Assembly (NCBI RefSeq): GCF_012927125.1
Contig: NZ_JABBFZ010000004.1
Span: 124,001-188,000, forward strand
Direction: 5' to 3'
DNA: 64,000 nucleotides
DNA from: Paraburkholderia antibiotica
GTDB lineage: Bacteria > Pseudomonadota > Gammaproteobacteria > Burkholderiales > Burkholderiaceae
The translations under genes were made by a program, and so were the position numbers. This document shows positions 44,595 through 53,156 of the stretch, piece by piece. The notes below the pieces were generated by a model. It was not told the origin of the DNA and made no database searches. It was given only the letters and a program-made list of their open reading frames with translations. Each line of letters starts with the position of its first letter. Within the stretch, counting starts at the first letter, position 1.

Positions 44595-45614
44595 ATGAAG
44601 ATCAAGAAGGCCATCGACCGCATTCCTGGTGGTCTGATGCTGGTGCCGCTATTGCTCGGTGCCTGTGTGCACACGTTCGCGCCGGGCGCGGGCAAGTATT
44701 TCGGCTCGTTCACCAACGGCCTGATCACCGGCACGGTGCCGATCCTCGCGGTGTGGTTCTTCTGCATGGGCGCGACGATTGATCTGCGCGCGACCGGCAC
44801 CGTGCTGCGCAAATCGGGCACGCTGCTGGCCACCAAGATGCTGGTCGCGTGGATCGTCACGCTGATCGCGGCGCGCTTCATTCCGGTCGACGGCATCAAG
44901 ACCGGGCTGTTCGCCGGGCTGTCGATCCTCGCGATCACGACCTCGATGGACATGACCAACGGCGGTCTGTATGCGGCCGTGATGCAGCAATACGGCACCA
45001 AGGAGGAGGCGGGCGCGTTCGTGCTGATGTCGGTCGAATCGGGGCCGCTGATCAGCATGCTCATTCTCGGCGCGACCGGCGTCGCGTTCTTCGAGCCGCG
45101 GCTGTTCGTCGGCGCGGTGCTACCGTTTCTGATCGGCTTTGCGCTGGGCAACTTCGATAGCGAGCTGCGCGATCTGTTCGGCCGCTGCGTGCATCCGCTG
45201 ATTCCGTTTTTCGGCTTTGCGCTCGGCAACGGCATCGATCTGAACGTGATCGTCACGAGCGGGTTGCCGGGCGTCGTGCTCGGGCTCGGCGTGATCGTCG
45301 TGACCGGCGTGCCGCTGATTCTCGCCGATCGCTGGATCGCCGGCGGCAACGGTGCGGCGGGGCTGGCGGCGTCGTCGACGGCGGGCGCCGCGGTCGCGAA
45401 TCCGGCGATCATCGCCGACATGATCCCGAGCTTCAAACCGTTGGTGCCGGCCGCGACCGCGATGGTGGCGACCGCGTGTCTGGTGACCGCGATCCTCGTG
45501 CCGATCCTGACCGCGCTGTGGGTGCGCCGGCATCATGCGCGCGATGCGCTGCGCGAAGAGTTCGCGGTGGCGACGCAGACCGCACCGATGAACGAGCGGG
45601 ATGCGCACGTTTGA
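44595..45614 (+). CDS. kdgT: 2-keto-3-deoxygluconate permease
   Basis: 339 residues of the KdgT family with about ten hydrophobic segments. The N-terminus [21 protein letters not shown] and the segment [20 protein letters not shown] are signatures. It carries 2-keto-3-deoxygluconate into the cell with H+. GGAGGAGG precedes the ATG. It is divergent from kduI-kduD-kdgR, and the two operators lie between. KdgK and KDPG aldolase, needed to finish the pathway, are not in the window. Confidence 0.95.
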   Translation: MKIKKAIDRIPGGLMLVPLLLGACVHTFAPGAGKYFGSFTNGLITGTVPILAVWFFCMGATIDLRATGTVLRKSGTLLATKMLVAWIVTLIAARFIPVDGIKTGLFAGLSILAITTSMDMTNGGLYAAVMQQYGTKEEAGAFVLMSVESGPLISMLILGATGVAFFEPRLFVGAVLPFLIGFALGNFDSELRDLFGRCVHPLIPFFGFALGNGIDLNVIVTSGLPGVVLGLGVIVVTGVPLILADRWIAGGNGAAGLAASSTAGAAVANPAIIADMIPSFKPLVPAATAMVATACLVTAILVPILTALWVRRHHARDALREEFAVATQTAPMNERDAHV

Positions 45615-45791
45615 TGGGGTGATGGGGGGGAGAGAAGGCCGGTTCCGCGCGTGAGGGCGGCCCGGCTTGTTGATGGGCTTGCCGCGAAGGTGACGTGATG
45701 TGTTCGGCGGGCGGGTGGCTCGCCGATTCGCGGGCCGCTCGCGACAGATTGTGATGCGCGCCTGAGCCGCCTGAGCCGCCCGTGCGTCCTC

Positions 45792-46418
45792 TCAGCCCGC
45801 CAGCTTCGCCTCAAGCATCGCCTTCACCGCCGGCCATTCGTCGTCGATGATGCTAAAGCGCACCGAGTTGCGCTTGCGTCCGTCCGGCATGATCCGCTCG
45901 TGCCGGACCACGCCTTCCTGTTGCGCGCCGATACGCAGGATCGCCGCGCGCGAGCGGTCGTTGAGTTCGTCGGTGGTGAACTGCACGCGCACGCAGTGCA
46001 TTGCGTCGAACGCGTGGCACAGCAGCACATACTTCGCCTCGGTGTTCACGGCCGAGCGCTGCGCCGACGCCGCGAGCCACGTGTGGCCGATTTCGAGCTT
46101 GCGATTCGCGCGATCGATCTTCCAGAACCGCGTACTGCCGACGATCCGTCCGCAGCCCGCGTCGTTAGCGTTGACGTTGTTATCGCGCCGCACGATCACG
46201 AACGGCATCACGGTGCCGGCCGCGCGGCCCGCGAGCGCGGTAGCGATATAGGCATCGACGGTCGATGCGTCCGGCACCACGGTCAGCTTCATGTCCCACA
46301 ACTGCCCGTCGGCGGCGGCCGCGACGAGCGCCGGTGCGTGTTCTTCGCGCAGCGGCTGCAGTTCGACGTGCGTGCCGCTCAGTGTCGGCTGCATCGATTC
46401 GGCGGAAATAGTGTGCAT
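45792..46418 (-). CDS. GNAT family N-acetyltransferase, RimJ/RimL type
   Basis: About 208 residues. VELQPLREEHAPALVAAA, STRFWKIDRANRKLEIGHTWL and DELNDRSRAAILRIGAQQEG are the successive strands and acetyl-CoA loop of the RimL-like group. The start is uncertain: ATG 46418 or ATG 46394, neither with a clear ribosome site. The terminator of the aldehyde dehydrogenase gene abuts the start, so the promoter must be overlapping or very short. The acceptor is unknown. Confidence 0.85.
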   Translation of the reverse strand: MHTISAESMQPTLSGTHVELQPLREEHAPALVAAAADGQLWDMKLTVVPDASTVDAYIATALAGRAAGTVMPFVIVRRDNNVNANDAGCGRIVGSTRFWKIDRANRKLEIGHTWLAASAQRSAVNTEAKYVLLCHAFDAMHCVRVQFTTDELNDRSRAAILRIGAQQEGVVRHERIMPDGRKRNSVRFSIIDDEWPAVKAMLEAKLAG

Positions 46419-46421
46419 GGC

Positions 46422-46459
46422 AATAAAAAAGGTCCGCGAGATTTGGGGCTCGCGGACCT
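46422..46459 (-). terminator. Terminator of the aldehyde dehydrogenase gene
   Basis: On the minus strand, an 11 bp stem (AGGTCCGCGAG with CTCGCGGACCT) and a T6 run. It lies between the dehydrogenase stop and the acetyltransferase start. Confidence 0.85.
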
Positions 46460-46550
46460 GGCAGATCGATGAAAAACGGTTATCGGCCACAGATCGGCCA
46501 CCGCGCGAATGACGCGCCTGCGTCACCCGCGCCGCGGCCGATGCGCTTTC

Positions 46551-47996
46551 TTAAACCGCCATCACCGTGACGGCCTTCGTCACGAGGTAGGCTTCCATCG
46601 CTTCCGGACCGCCTTCCGAGCCGTAGCCGGAGTCCTTGACGCCGCCGAACGGCATTTCCGGCGTCGGCGTGGCGGGCTGGTTGATCCACAGCATGCCGAC
46701 TTCCATCTGCTGCGACAGCAGATGCACATTGGCGAACGACTTCGTGTACGCGTAGCCGGCCAGACCGTACGGCAGACGGTTCGCTTCGGCGATTGCCTCT
46801 TCGAGCTTGTCGAAGCCGCGGATCGCCGCGATCGGGCCGAACGGCTCGTTGTTGAACACGTCCGCTTCGAGCGGCACGTCGGTCAGCACGGTGGCCGCGA
46901 AGAAGTTGCCTTCCGAGCCGACGCGCTCGCCACCCGTCGCGACCTTCGCGCCGGTCTTGCGAGCGTCTTCGACGACCTTGGCCATCGCGGTCAGACGGCG
47001 CGCGTTGGCGAGCGGCCCGAGCGTGGTGCCTTCGGCGAGACCGTCGCCGAGCTTCAGGCTTTCGGCATGCTTGACGAGCGCCGTGGCAAATTCTTCACGG
47101 ATGCTGTTGTGCACGAGGAAACGCGTCGGCGAAATGCAGACCTGGCCTGCGTTGCGGAACTTCGCGGCGCCGGCTGCCTTGACGGCGAGCGCGACGTCGG
47201 CGTCTTCCGCGACGATCACCGGTGCGTGGCCGCCGAGTTCCATCGTCGCGCGCTTCATGTGCGAGCCGGCGAGGGCCGCGAGCTGCTTGCCGACCGGCGT
47301 CGAGCCGGTGAACGTGACCTTGCGGATCACCGGATGCGGGATCAGGTAGCTCGAGATTTCAGCCGGATCGCCGAACACGAGGCCGACCGTGCCGGCCGGC
47401 ACGCCGGCTTCGACGAACGCCTGCAGCAGCGCGGCGGGCGAGGCCGGGGTTTCTTCCGGCGCCTTGACGAGGAACGAGCAGCCGCAGGCGAGCGCCGCCG
47501 ACAGCTTGCGCACGACCTGGTTGACCGGGAAGTTCCACGGCGTGAACGCCGCGACCGGGCCGATCGGCTCCTTGAGCACCTGCGACTGCTGCGCGAGGTT
47601 GCGCGACGGCACGATCCGGCCGTACACGCGGCGGCCTTCGTCCGCGAACCATTCGATGATGTCGGCCGCGGCCAGCACTTCGACGCGCGCTTCGGCGAAC
47701 GGCTTGCCCTGTTCCTGCGTCATCAGGCGGCCGATGTCGGCGGCACGCTCGCGCACCAGCGCGGCGGCCTTGCGCATGATGGTGGCGCGCTCGTTGGCCG
47801 GCACCTTGCGCCAGGCTTCGAAGCCGCGCTGCGCGGCGTCGAGCGCGCGGTCCAGATCGGCGATGCCGGCATGCGCGACCTTGCCGATGGCCTGGCCGGT
47901 CGCGGGGTTGATCACGTCGAGAGTCTTGCCGCTGGCGGCGTCGCACCATTCGCCGTTGATCAGAAGTCGGGTATCGGTGTAGCTCGAGATGGCCAT
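46551..47996 (-). CDS. NAD(P)-dependent aldehyde dehydrogenase, succinate- or 2-oxoglutarate-semialdehyde type
   Basis: 481 residues, typical of GabD. The oxyanion region [15 protein letters not shown], general base Glu253 (TMELGGHAP) and catalytic Cys287 ([11 protein letters not shown]) are present. Succinate-semialdehyde and alpha-ketoglutarate-semialdehyde dehydrogenases cannot be separated by eye; the nearby uronate genes make the second possible. AGGAA lies seven bases before the ATG at 47996. It is monocistronic with its own terminator. Confidence 0.9.
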   Translation of the reverse strand: MAISSYTDTRLLINGEWCDAASGKTLDVINPATGQAIGKVAHAGIADLDRALDAAQRGFEAWRKVPANERATIMRKAAALVRERAADIGRLMTQEQGKPFAEARVEVLAAADIIEWFADEGRRVYGRIVPSRNLAQQSQVLKEPIGPVAAFTPWNFPVNQVVRKLSAALACGCSFLVKAPEETPASPAALLQAFVEAGVPAGTVGLVFGDPAEISSYLIPHPVIRKVTFTGSTPVGKQLAALAGSHMKRATMELGGHAPVIVAEDADVALAVKAAGAAKFRNAGQVCISPTRFLVHNSIREEFATALVKHAESLKLGDGLAEGTTLGPLANARRLTAMAKVVEDARKTGAKVATGGERVGSEGNFFAATVLTDVPLEADVFNNEPFGPIAAIRGFDKLEEAIAEANRLPYGLAGYAYTKSFANVHLLSQQMEVGMLWINQPATPTPEMPFGGVKDSGYGSEGGPEAMEAYLVTKAVTVMAV

Positions 47997-48260
47997 ACTG
48001 GTTCCTTGCTGATTCCTGTAAGTGGGAAAAACAAACAGGCCGCGCGGTCGTGAAGCGGGGGCGACAGACCTGCGCGGCCGTGAATGAACTGCCGATACCA
48101 ATTATCTTATCTGATTGCGGCGCATCGTACCGAACGCGGGTCGTCGGGCGGGGCGCGGCACGCCGCTTGCTCGGTGCCTGGCACGGTCCGGCCTCGCGGC
48201 CCGGGCCGGGCGCCGGCCGACATCGGGCAGTAGACAACGCGCGGCGCTTCGTGTTTCATG

Positions 48261-48320
48261 CTTCATGTATTCAACCTTCATGTATTCAACCTTCATGTAT
48301 TCAACCTTCATGTATTCAAC
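48261..48320 (+). repeat. Four exact tandem copies of a 15 bp unit, CTTCATGTATTCAAC
   Basis: The array covers 60 bases and ends 31 bases before the cold-shock gene, so it is in the promoter or 5' leader. The unit is A+T-richer than its surroundings and is a multiple of three bases. Identical copies suggest recent expansion. Confidence 0.95.
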
Positions 48321-48351
48321 CACTTAACCCACGCATCACGAGGACATCGAC

Positions 48352-48555
48352 ATGCCAACCGGAACAGTGAAATGGTTCAACGACGCGAAAGGCTTCGGCT
48401 TCATCACTCCCGATGACGGCGGCGAAGACCTGTTCGCCCATTTTTCGGAGATTCGCGCCGACGGCTTCAAGTCGTTGCAGGAAAACCAGAAGGTCAGCTT
48501 CGAAATCAAGCAAGGCCCGAAGGGCAAACAGGCGGCCGACATCAAACCCGTGTGA
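48352..48555 (+). CDS. Cold-shock domain protein
   Basis: 67 residues, CspA family. The RNP1 motif [11 protein letters not shown] and RNP2 motif DLFAHFSEI are intact, and [11 protein letters not shown] opens the domain. These proteins bind single-stranded RNA and DNA and act as RNA chaperones. GAGGACA lies before the ATG. The 60-base tandem repeat just upstream could lie in the leader and affect its expression. Confidence 0.96.
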   Translation: MPTGTVKWFNDAKGFGFITPDDGGEDLFAHFSEIRADGFKSLQENQKVSFEIKQGPKGKQAADIKPV

Positions 48556-48569
48556 GGTCAAACCCGCGT

Positions 48570-48590
48570 CAGGTCGCGCAACGCGACCTG
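48570..48590 (+). terminator. Possible weak terminator after the cold-shock gene
   Basis: A perfect 9 bp stem (CAGGTCGCG with CGCGACCTG) closes a 3-base loop 15 bases after the stop. No T-run follows, so termination is uncertain. Confidence 0.4.
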
Positions 48591-48793
48591 AAAGCCGTAG
48601 TGCGGGATCGTAGGAACATCGTCTGAAGTGGGACGCCGCCGCTGCCGGGATCGAACGCAAGGCGGCGTCATGCTCGCGGGCACACTGTGATATCCCGGCA
48701 TACCACATCGATGCGACATGAGTAACCGACTCGAAAGATCGCAACAAATCGGCTTATTCGGGCATGCCGCTCGCCGCCCTAACGCAGTATTAT

Positions 48794-48826
48794 CTTCAGG
48801 TTTCCTTCAGCTTTGCTCCGTACTAT
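48794..48826 (+). promoter_or_regulatory. PmrA/QseB-type box and promoter of the hpnJ operon
   Basis: A direct repeat CTTCAG-GTTTC-CTTCAG (48794-48810), ten bases, then TACTAT (48821-48826). The box lies over the -35 position, which fits a class II activator. The same element, with the same spacing, precedes the second hopanoid operon at 55361. Confidence 0.7.
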
Positions 48827-48972
48827 TTGCGCCACTGCCCGTGGCCATTCAGGACCGCGGCCGCCGTCACGTGCGCGTCGTGTGCAGGCTCTGGCGGCCG
48901 GCGCACGGGCAATGGATCAGATAGATTCCCGACGTAAAACCGAAAGCGCCGAAAAGGTTTGCTGGAGCATCC

Positions 48973-50394
48973 ATGAAAACCCTGTTCTTGCAGGCGCCGT
49001 CCTACGACGGCTTCGATGGTGGCGCGGGTTCGCGCTATCAGGCCAAGCGTGAAGTGCGTTCGTTCTGGTATCCGACATGGCTCGCACAACCCGCCGCACT
49101 CGTTCCCGATAGCCGTGTGCTCGACGCGACCGCGGACGGCCTGTCGGTCGAAGCCGCGCTCGACATCGCCACGCAATACGATCTGGTGGTGATCCACACC
49201 AGCACCCCGTCTTTCCCGACCGACGCGTTGTTCGCCGAAGACCTCAAGAAGCGCAAGCCGTCGTTGCTGGTCGGCATGGTCGGCGCGAAGGTCGCGGTCG
49301 ATCCGCATAATTCGCTCGTCGCGACCCAGGCGATCGACTTCGTGTGCCGCGAAGAATTCGATTACACCTGCAAGGAAATCGCCGAAGGCAAGCCGTTCGC
49401 GCAGATCCTCGGCTTGAGCTATCGCGCGCCCGACGGTTCGATTGAGCACAACGAAGCGCGCCCGATCCTCGAAAACATGGACGAGCTGCCGTTCGTCGCG
49501 CCGATCTACAAGCGCGACCTGACCATCAAGAACTATTTCAACGGCTATCTGAAGCACCCGTACGTGTCGCTGTATACGGGTCGCGGCTGCCGTTCGAAAT
49601 GCACGTTCTGCCTGTGGCCGCAAACGGTCGGCGGGCATCGCTACCGGGTGCGCTCGGTCGAGAACGTGCTCGAGGAAGTGAAGTGGATTCGCGACAACAT
49701 GCCCGAAGTCAAGGAGATCATGTTCGACGATGACACCTTCACTGACTTCAAGCCGCGAGCCGAGGAAATCGCGCGAGGCATGGGCAAGCTGGGCGTCACG
49801 TGGTCGTGCAACGCGAAGGCGAACGTACCTTACTCGACGCTGAAGATCATGCGGGAAAACGGCCTGCGCCTGCTGCTGGTCGGCTACGAATCCGGCGACG
49901 ATCAGATCCTGCTGAACGTCAAGAAGGGCCTGCGCACGGACATCGCGCGGCGCTTCGCGCAGGACTGCCGCAAACTCGGCATCAAGGTTCACGGCACCTT
50001 CATTCTGGGCCTGCCGGGCGAGACGCCGGAAACGATCCAGAAGACCATCGAGTACGCGAAAGAGATCAATCCGCTGACGATCCAGGTGTCGCTCGCCGCG
50101 CCGTATCCCGGCACCACGCTGTACAACCAGGCGGTCGAGAACGGCTGGCTCGCGGAGAACAAGGTCATCAATCTTGTCAGCAAGGAAGGCGTGCAGCTGG
50201 CGGCGATCGGTTATCCGCATCTGTCGCGCGACGAGATGTATCACCAGCTCGAAAACTTCTATAAGCGTTTCTATTTCCGGCCGTCGAAGATCTGGGAGAT
50301 CCTGCGCGAAATGCTGACGAGCTGGGACATGATGAAACGACGCCTGCGCGAAGGCGTCGAATTCTTCCGCTTCCTGCGCGCACACGAGGCGTGA
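48973..50394 (+). CDS. hpnJ: Hopanoid biosynthesis radical SAM protein HpnJ
   Basis: 473 residues. An N-terminal B12-binding-like domain is followed by the radical SAM core with cluster cysteines C206, C210 and C213 (GRGCRSKCTFC). HpnJ is needed to convert bacteriohopanetetrol glucosamine into the cyclitol ether in Burkholderia. The protein should be cytoplasmic or membrane-associated. It overlaps hpnI by four bases (GTGA). A 140-base leader precedes the ATG, and no strong ribosome site is obvious. Confidence 0.93.
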   Translation: MKTLFLQAPSYDGFDGGAGSRYQAKREVRSFWYPTWLAQPAALVPDSRVLDATADGLSVEAALDIATQYDLVVIHTSTPSFPTDALFAEDLKKRKPSLLVGMVGAKVAVDPHNSLVATQAIDFVCREEFDYTCKEIAEGKPFAQILGLSYRAPDGSIEHNEARPILENMDELPFVAPIYKRDLTIKNYFNGYLKHPYVSLYTGRGCRSKCTFCLWPQTVGGHRYRVRSVENVLEEVKWIRDNMPEVKEIMFDDDTFTDFKPRAEEIARGMGKLGVTWSCNAKANVPYSTLKIMRENGLRLLLVGYESGDDQILLNVKKGLRTDIARRFAQDCRKLGIKVHGTFILGLPGETPETIQKTIEYAKEINPLTIQVSLAAPYPGTTLYNQAVENGWLAENKVINLVSKEGVQLAAIGYPHLSRDEMYHQLENFYKRFYFRPSKIWEILREMLTSWDMMKRRLREGVEFFRFLRAHEA

Positions 50395-51551
50395 ACGCCG
50401 CACACGTCGCCGCCGTCACGCTCGCGTATGCGTGCGCGGCGGCGGCCGTTGTCGGCATCGGCTATACCGTGCTCGCGAGCGTGCTGATCGGGCGTTTCTT
50501 CTCGAGGGCGGGGGCCGAACCCAGCAGTTTTCCACCCGTCACCATCGTCAAGCCGTTGCACGGCAACGAGTGGGCGTTGCTCGACAATCTGTCGAGCTTC
50601 TGCAGGCAGGACTATCCAGCGCCCGTGCAATTTCTGTTCGGCGTTCACGATTCGGCCGACCCGGCGCTGCAGGCCGTCGAGGAACTGCGTCTGCTGCATC
50701 CGGACGCCGACATGACGGTAGTCGCCGACGCGCGCCTGTACGGCCCGAACCGCAAGATCAGCAATATCCTCAACATGCTGCCGCAGGCGCGCCACGACAT
50801 GCTGGTGTTCGCCGACAGCGACGTGAGCGTCGGCCCCGACTATCTGCGCAACGTGATCGGTACGTTGCAGAAGCCGGGCGTCGGGCTCGTCACCTGCGCG
50901 TATCGCGGCCAGCCCGATCCGGGTTTCTGGCCACGCCTGTCGGCGATCGCGACCAACTACCAGTTCCTGCCGGGCGTCGTCACGGGGCTCGCGCTCGGGC
51001 TCGCGCGGCCGTGCTTCGGCCAGACCATCGCGATGCGGCGCGACACCTACGAGCGGATCGGCGGCTTCGACCCGTTTGCGCGTCACCTGGCCGAGGACCA
51101 TGCAATCGGCGAAGCGGTGCGCGCGATCGGCGAGGAAGTCGCGATTCCGTCGTTCGCGATCGCGCATGCGTGCGTCGAAGCGAGCGCGACGCAGCTGGTC
51201 GCGCACGAACTGCGCTGGAGCCGCACGATTCGCCGTATCGATCCGCTCGGCCATTTCGGCTCGGCGCTCGTGCATCCGTTCGCGTTCGCGCTGCTGGCGC
51301 TCGCGTTTTCGGGGGCTGCGCCGTGGACGTGGCCGCTCGTGCTGATCGCGATGGTCGCGCGGCTCACGCTGAAGTGGCGCACCGATCGCGCGTTGCGCCA
51401 GCACTGTCGCGACCTGTGGCTGCTACCGATATGGGATATCGTATCGTTTGCGATTTTCGTCGCGAGCTTCCGCTCGTCGCGGGTGATCTGGCGGGGCTTC
51501 AGCTTCAAGGTCGACGGCGATGGACTGCTGTCGGCCGTACAGGACGAATGA
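50391..51551 (+). CDS. hpnI: Hopanoid glycosyltransferase HpnI
   Basis: 386 residues. An N-terminal membrane helix (about 8-34), a ceramide-glucosyltransferase-like GT-A domain with DSD at residues 142-144 (VFADSDVSVG) and HELRWSRTIRR as the (Q/R)xxRW motif, and C-terminal hydrophobic helices. HpnI transfers N-acetylglucosamine to bacteriohopanetetrol at the inner membrane. The start is GTG at 50391 overlapping the hpnJ stop. The next frame starts at an ATGA overlap with its stop. Confidence 0.92.
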   Translation: MNAAHVAAVTLAYACAAAAVVGIGYTVLASVLIGRFFSRAGAEPSSFPPVTIVKPLHGNEWALLDNLSSFCRQDYPAPVQFLFGVHDSADPALQAVEELRLLHPDADMTVVADARLYGPNRKISNILNMLPQARHDMLVFADSDVSVGPDYLRNVIGTLQKPGVGLVTCAYRGQPDPGFWPRLSAIATNYQFLPGVVTGLALGLARPCFGQTIAMRRDTYERIGGFDPFARHLAEDHAIGEAVRAIGEEVAIPSFAIAHACVEASATQLVAHELRWSRTIRRIDPLGHFGSALVHPFAFALLALAFSGAAPWTWPLVLIAMVARLTLKWRTDRALRQHCRDLWLLPIWDIVSFAIFVASFRSSRVIWRGFSFKVDGDGLLSAVQDE

Positions 51552-51925
51552 CGAACGAACGGCGGATTGGGCGGGCAATGAACGAAGAGGTCGGCAACGG
51601 GCCGTGGCCGCAGCCGTGGCGAGGCGGGCGGCTGGCAGCGGCGTGGCGGGCAGTGCGCGCGGCGACGCGTAGGGCGGCGTGGGTGCCGCTGCGGCGCGCG
51701 GCGGTATCGGTTGCAATAGAGGCCGCGATAAAGGCTGCAATAAAGGCCGAACGAAACGCGCCTCAAAAGTCGATGCTTGATGCGGTACATGCGATGGCAC
51801 ATACGGTGGCGTACACAATGGCGCATACGCTAGTGCACACCGCGGCGCAATCGATGGCGCAAAAGGGCGCAGCTGTTGCGCTCCATTTCGCGCCGGGCCA
51901 CGAAGCATACGAGGTGCCCGCATGA
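51548..51925 (+). CDS. Unrecognised 125-aa protein coupled between hpnI and hpnL
   Basis: It starts at ATG 51548 overlapping the hpnI stop (ATGA) and its TGA (51923-51925) overlaps the hpnL ATG. AGGA lies just upstream. The N-terminal half is Arg/Trp/Ala-rich, then comes VAIEAAIKAAIKAERN and a degenerate repeat of the type AHTVAYTMAHTLVHTAAQSM. Third-position GC is lower than in the neighbours in the second half. It resembles no family I know and has no membrane helix. It could be a real small hopanoid-locus protein, or an in-frame low-complexity spacer kept open only by coupling. Confidence 0.45.
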   Translation: MTNERRIGRAMNEEVGNGPWPQPWRGGRLAAAWRAVRAATRRAAWVPLRRAAVSVAIEAAIKAAIKAERNAPQKSMLDAVHAMAHTVAYTMAHTLVHTAAQSMAQKGAAVALHFAPGHEAYEVPA

Positions 51926-52983
51926 TGAAGCACCTCGGCCGTGCAGCCGCGCTCGTGGGTTTGCTGGTGTCGCTCTGGCTCGTATGGCGCGAGGATCCGG
52001 GCGCGGTGTTCGGCGCGTTGCGCGCGGCCGGCGCCGGGCTCGTGCTGGCCGCGCTCGCGCACGTGCTGCCGATGCTCGCCAACGCCTGCGACTGGCGCTC
52101 GCTGATTCGCGGCGCGAACCGGCCGAGCGTCGGCAAGATGCTGCATCTGGTATGGGTGCGCGAATCGGTCAACTGCATGCTGCCGGTCGCGCGCATCGGC
52201 GGTGAGCTGGTGTCGTTCCGCATGCTCAAACGCTGGGGCGTGCGGTCATCGACGGCGGTGGGCAGCATCATCGTCGACATGCAGCTGACCGTCATCAGCC
52301 AGCTGATGTTCACGATGGTGGGCATCGGCTTTCTGTTCGCGCATGCGCAATCGGGCGCGCTGCGGCTCGCCAGTCAGCTCGCATGGGGCATCGTCGTGCT
52401 GACGCCGTTGCTGCTGCTGTTCGCGCTCGTCCAGCATGCGAACCCGTTCGAGCGCATCACGCGCGCGCTCAACCGCATGACGAGCGGCAAGCTCGCGACG
52501 CTCGTCGGACAGTCCGCGCAGATCGATCAGTCGATCAAGGTGATCTGGCGGCGCCGCGCGGTGATACTGCGCTATCTGTTCTTCTGGCAGCCGCTGCAAT
52601 GCTTCCTGACCTCGCTCGAAATCTGGCTCGCGCTGTATTTTCTCGGCGCGCGCGTGACGCTCGTCGAGGCGGTCGTGATCGAATCGCTGATTCAGGCGAT
52701 CAGCAGCGCGGCGTTCTTCGTGCCGGGCGGGCTGGGGGTGCAGGAGGGCGCGTTTATTCTGATCGGCGGTGCGTTGGGGCTGGATCCCGCCACCTGTCTC
52801 GCGCTCGCCGCCGCGCGGCGCATTCGCGATCTGCTGATGTTCGTGCCGGGGCTGATTGCGTGGCAGTTTTTCGAGTCGTCCGGTGGCGCGGGCACACCCG
52901 CGACACCGCCGCGCGTGCGCGCCGAACTGGCCGGGCAGCGCTCGGGCGTGGCTGACGCGCAGGGGCACCGCGAGCGGCACTGA
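51922..52983 (+). CDS. hpnL: HpnL-type hopanoid-associated membrane protein
   Basis: 353 residues, seven or more hydrophobic helices of the lysylphosphatidylglycerol synthase/flippase-like family. FFVPGGLGVQEGAFILIGGAL is the family's conserved flippase loop, also seen in MprF. In hopanoid clusters the gene is called hpnL; a lipid or hopanoid flippase or transporter role is inferred. GAGGTG precedes the double ATG. It ends the first hopanoid operon. Confidence 0.88.
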   Translation: MMKHLGRAAALVGLLVSLWLVWREDPGAVFGALRAAGAGLVLAALAHVLPMLANACDWRSLIRGANRPSVGKMLHLVWVRESVNCMLPVARIGGELVSFRMLKRWGVRSSTAVGSIIVDMQLTVISQLMFTMVGIGFLFAHAQSGALRLASQLAWGIVVLTPLLLLFALVQHANPFERITRALNRMTSGKLATLVGQSAQIDQSIKVIWRRRAVILRYLFFWQPLQCFLTSLEIWLALYFLGARVTLVEAVVIESLIQAISSAAFFVPGGLGVQEGAFILIGGALGLDPATCLALAAARRIRDLLMFVPGLIAWQFFESSGGAGTPATPPRVRAELAGQRSGVADAQGHRERH

Positions 52984-53156
52984 TGCTTTCGGTTGACGCT
53001 TTCGACTGATGCTTGCGAAGGGCGACCGGTTTGTCCGTTCGCCGCTTACGTCATGCCACGCTTCGCCATTCACGCCGCGCGCGGTGGTCCGCGGTGTGAT
53101 CCACCGAGTGATCCGCATTCTTCCCGCCACGCCGAGCAACGACCTCCCCAGTGCCT

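Noticed and set aside
48261..48320. The tandem repeat as a CRISPR array.
   Set aside because: Units are contiguous without spacers, only 15 bases long, and no cas gene is near.
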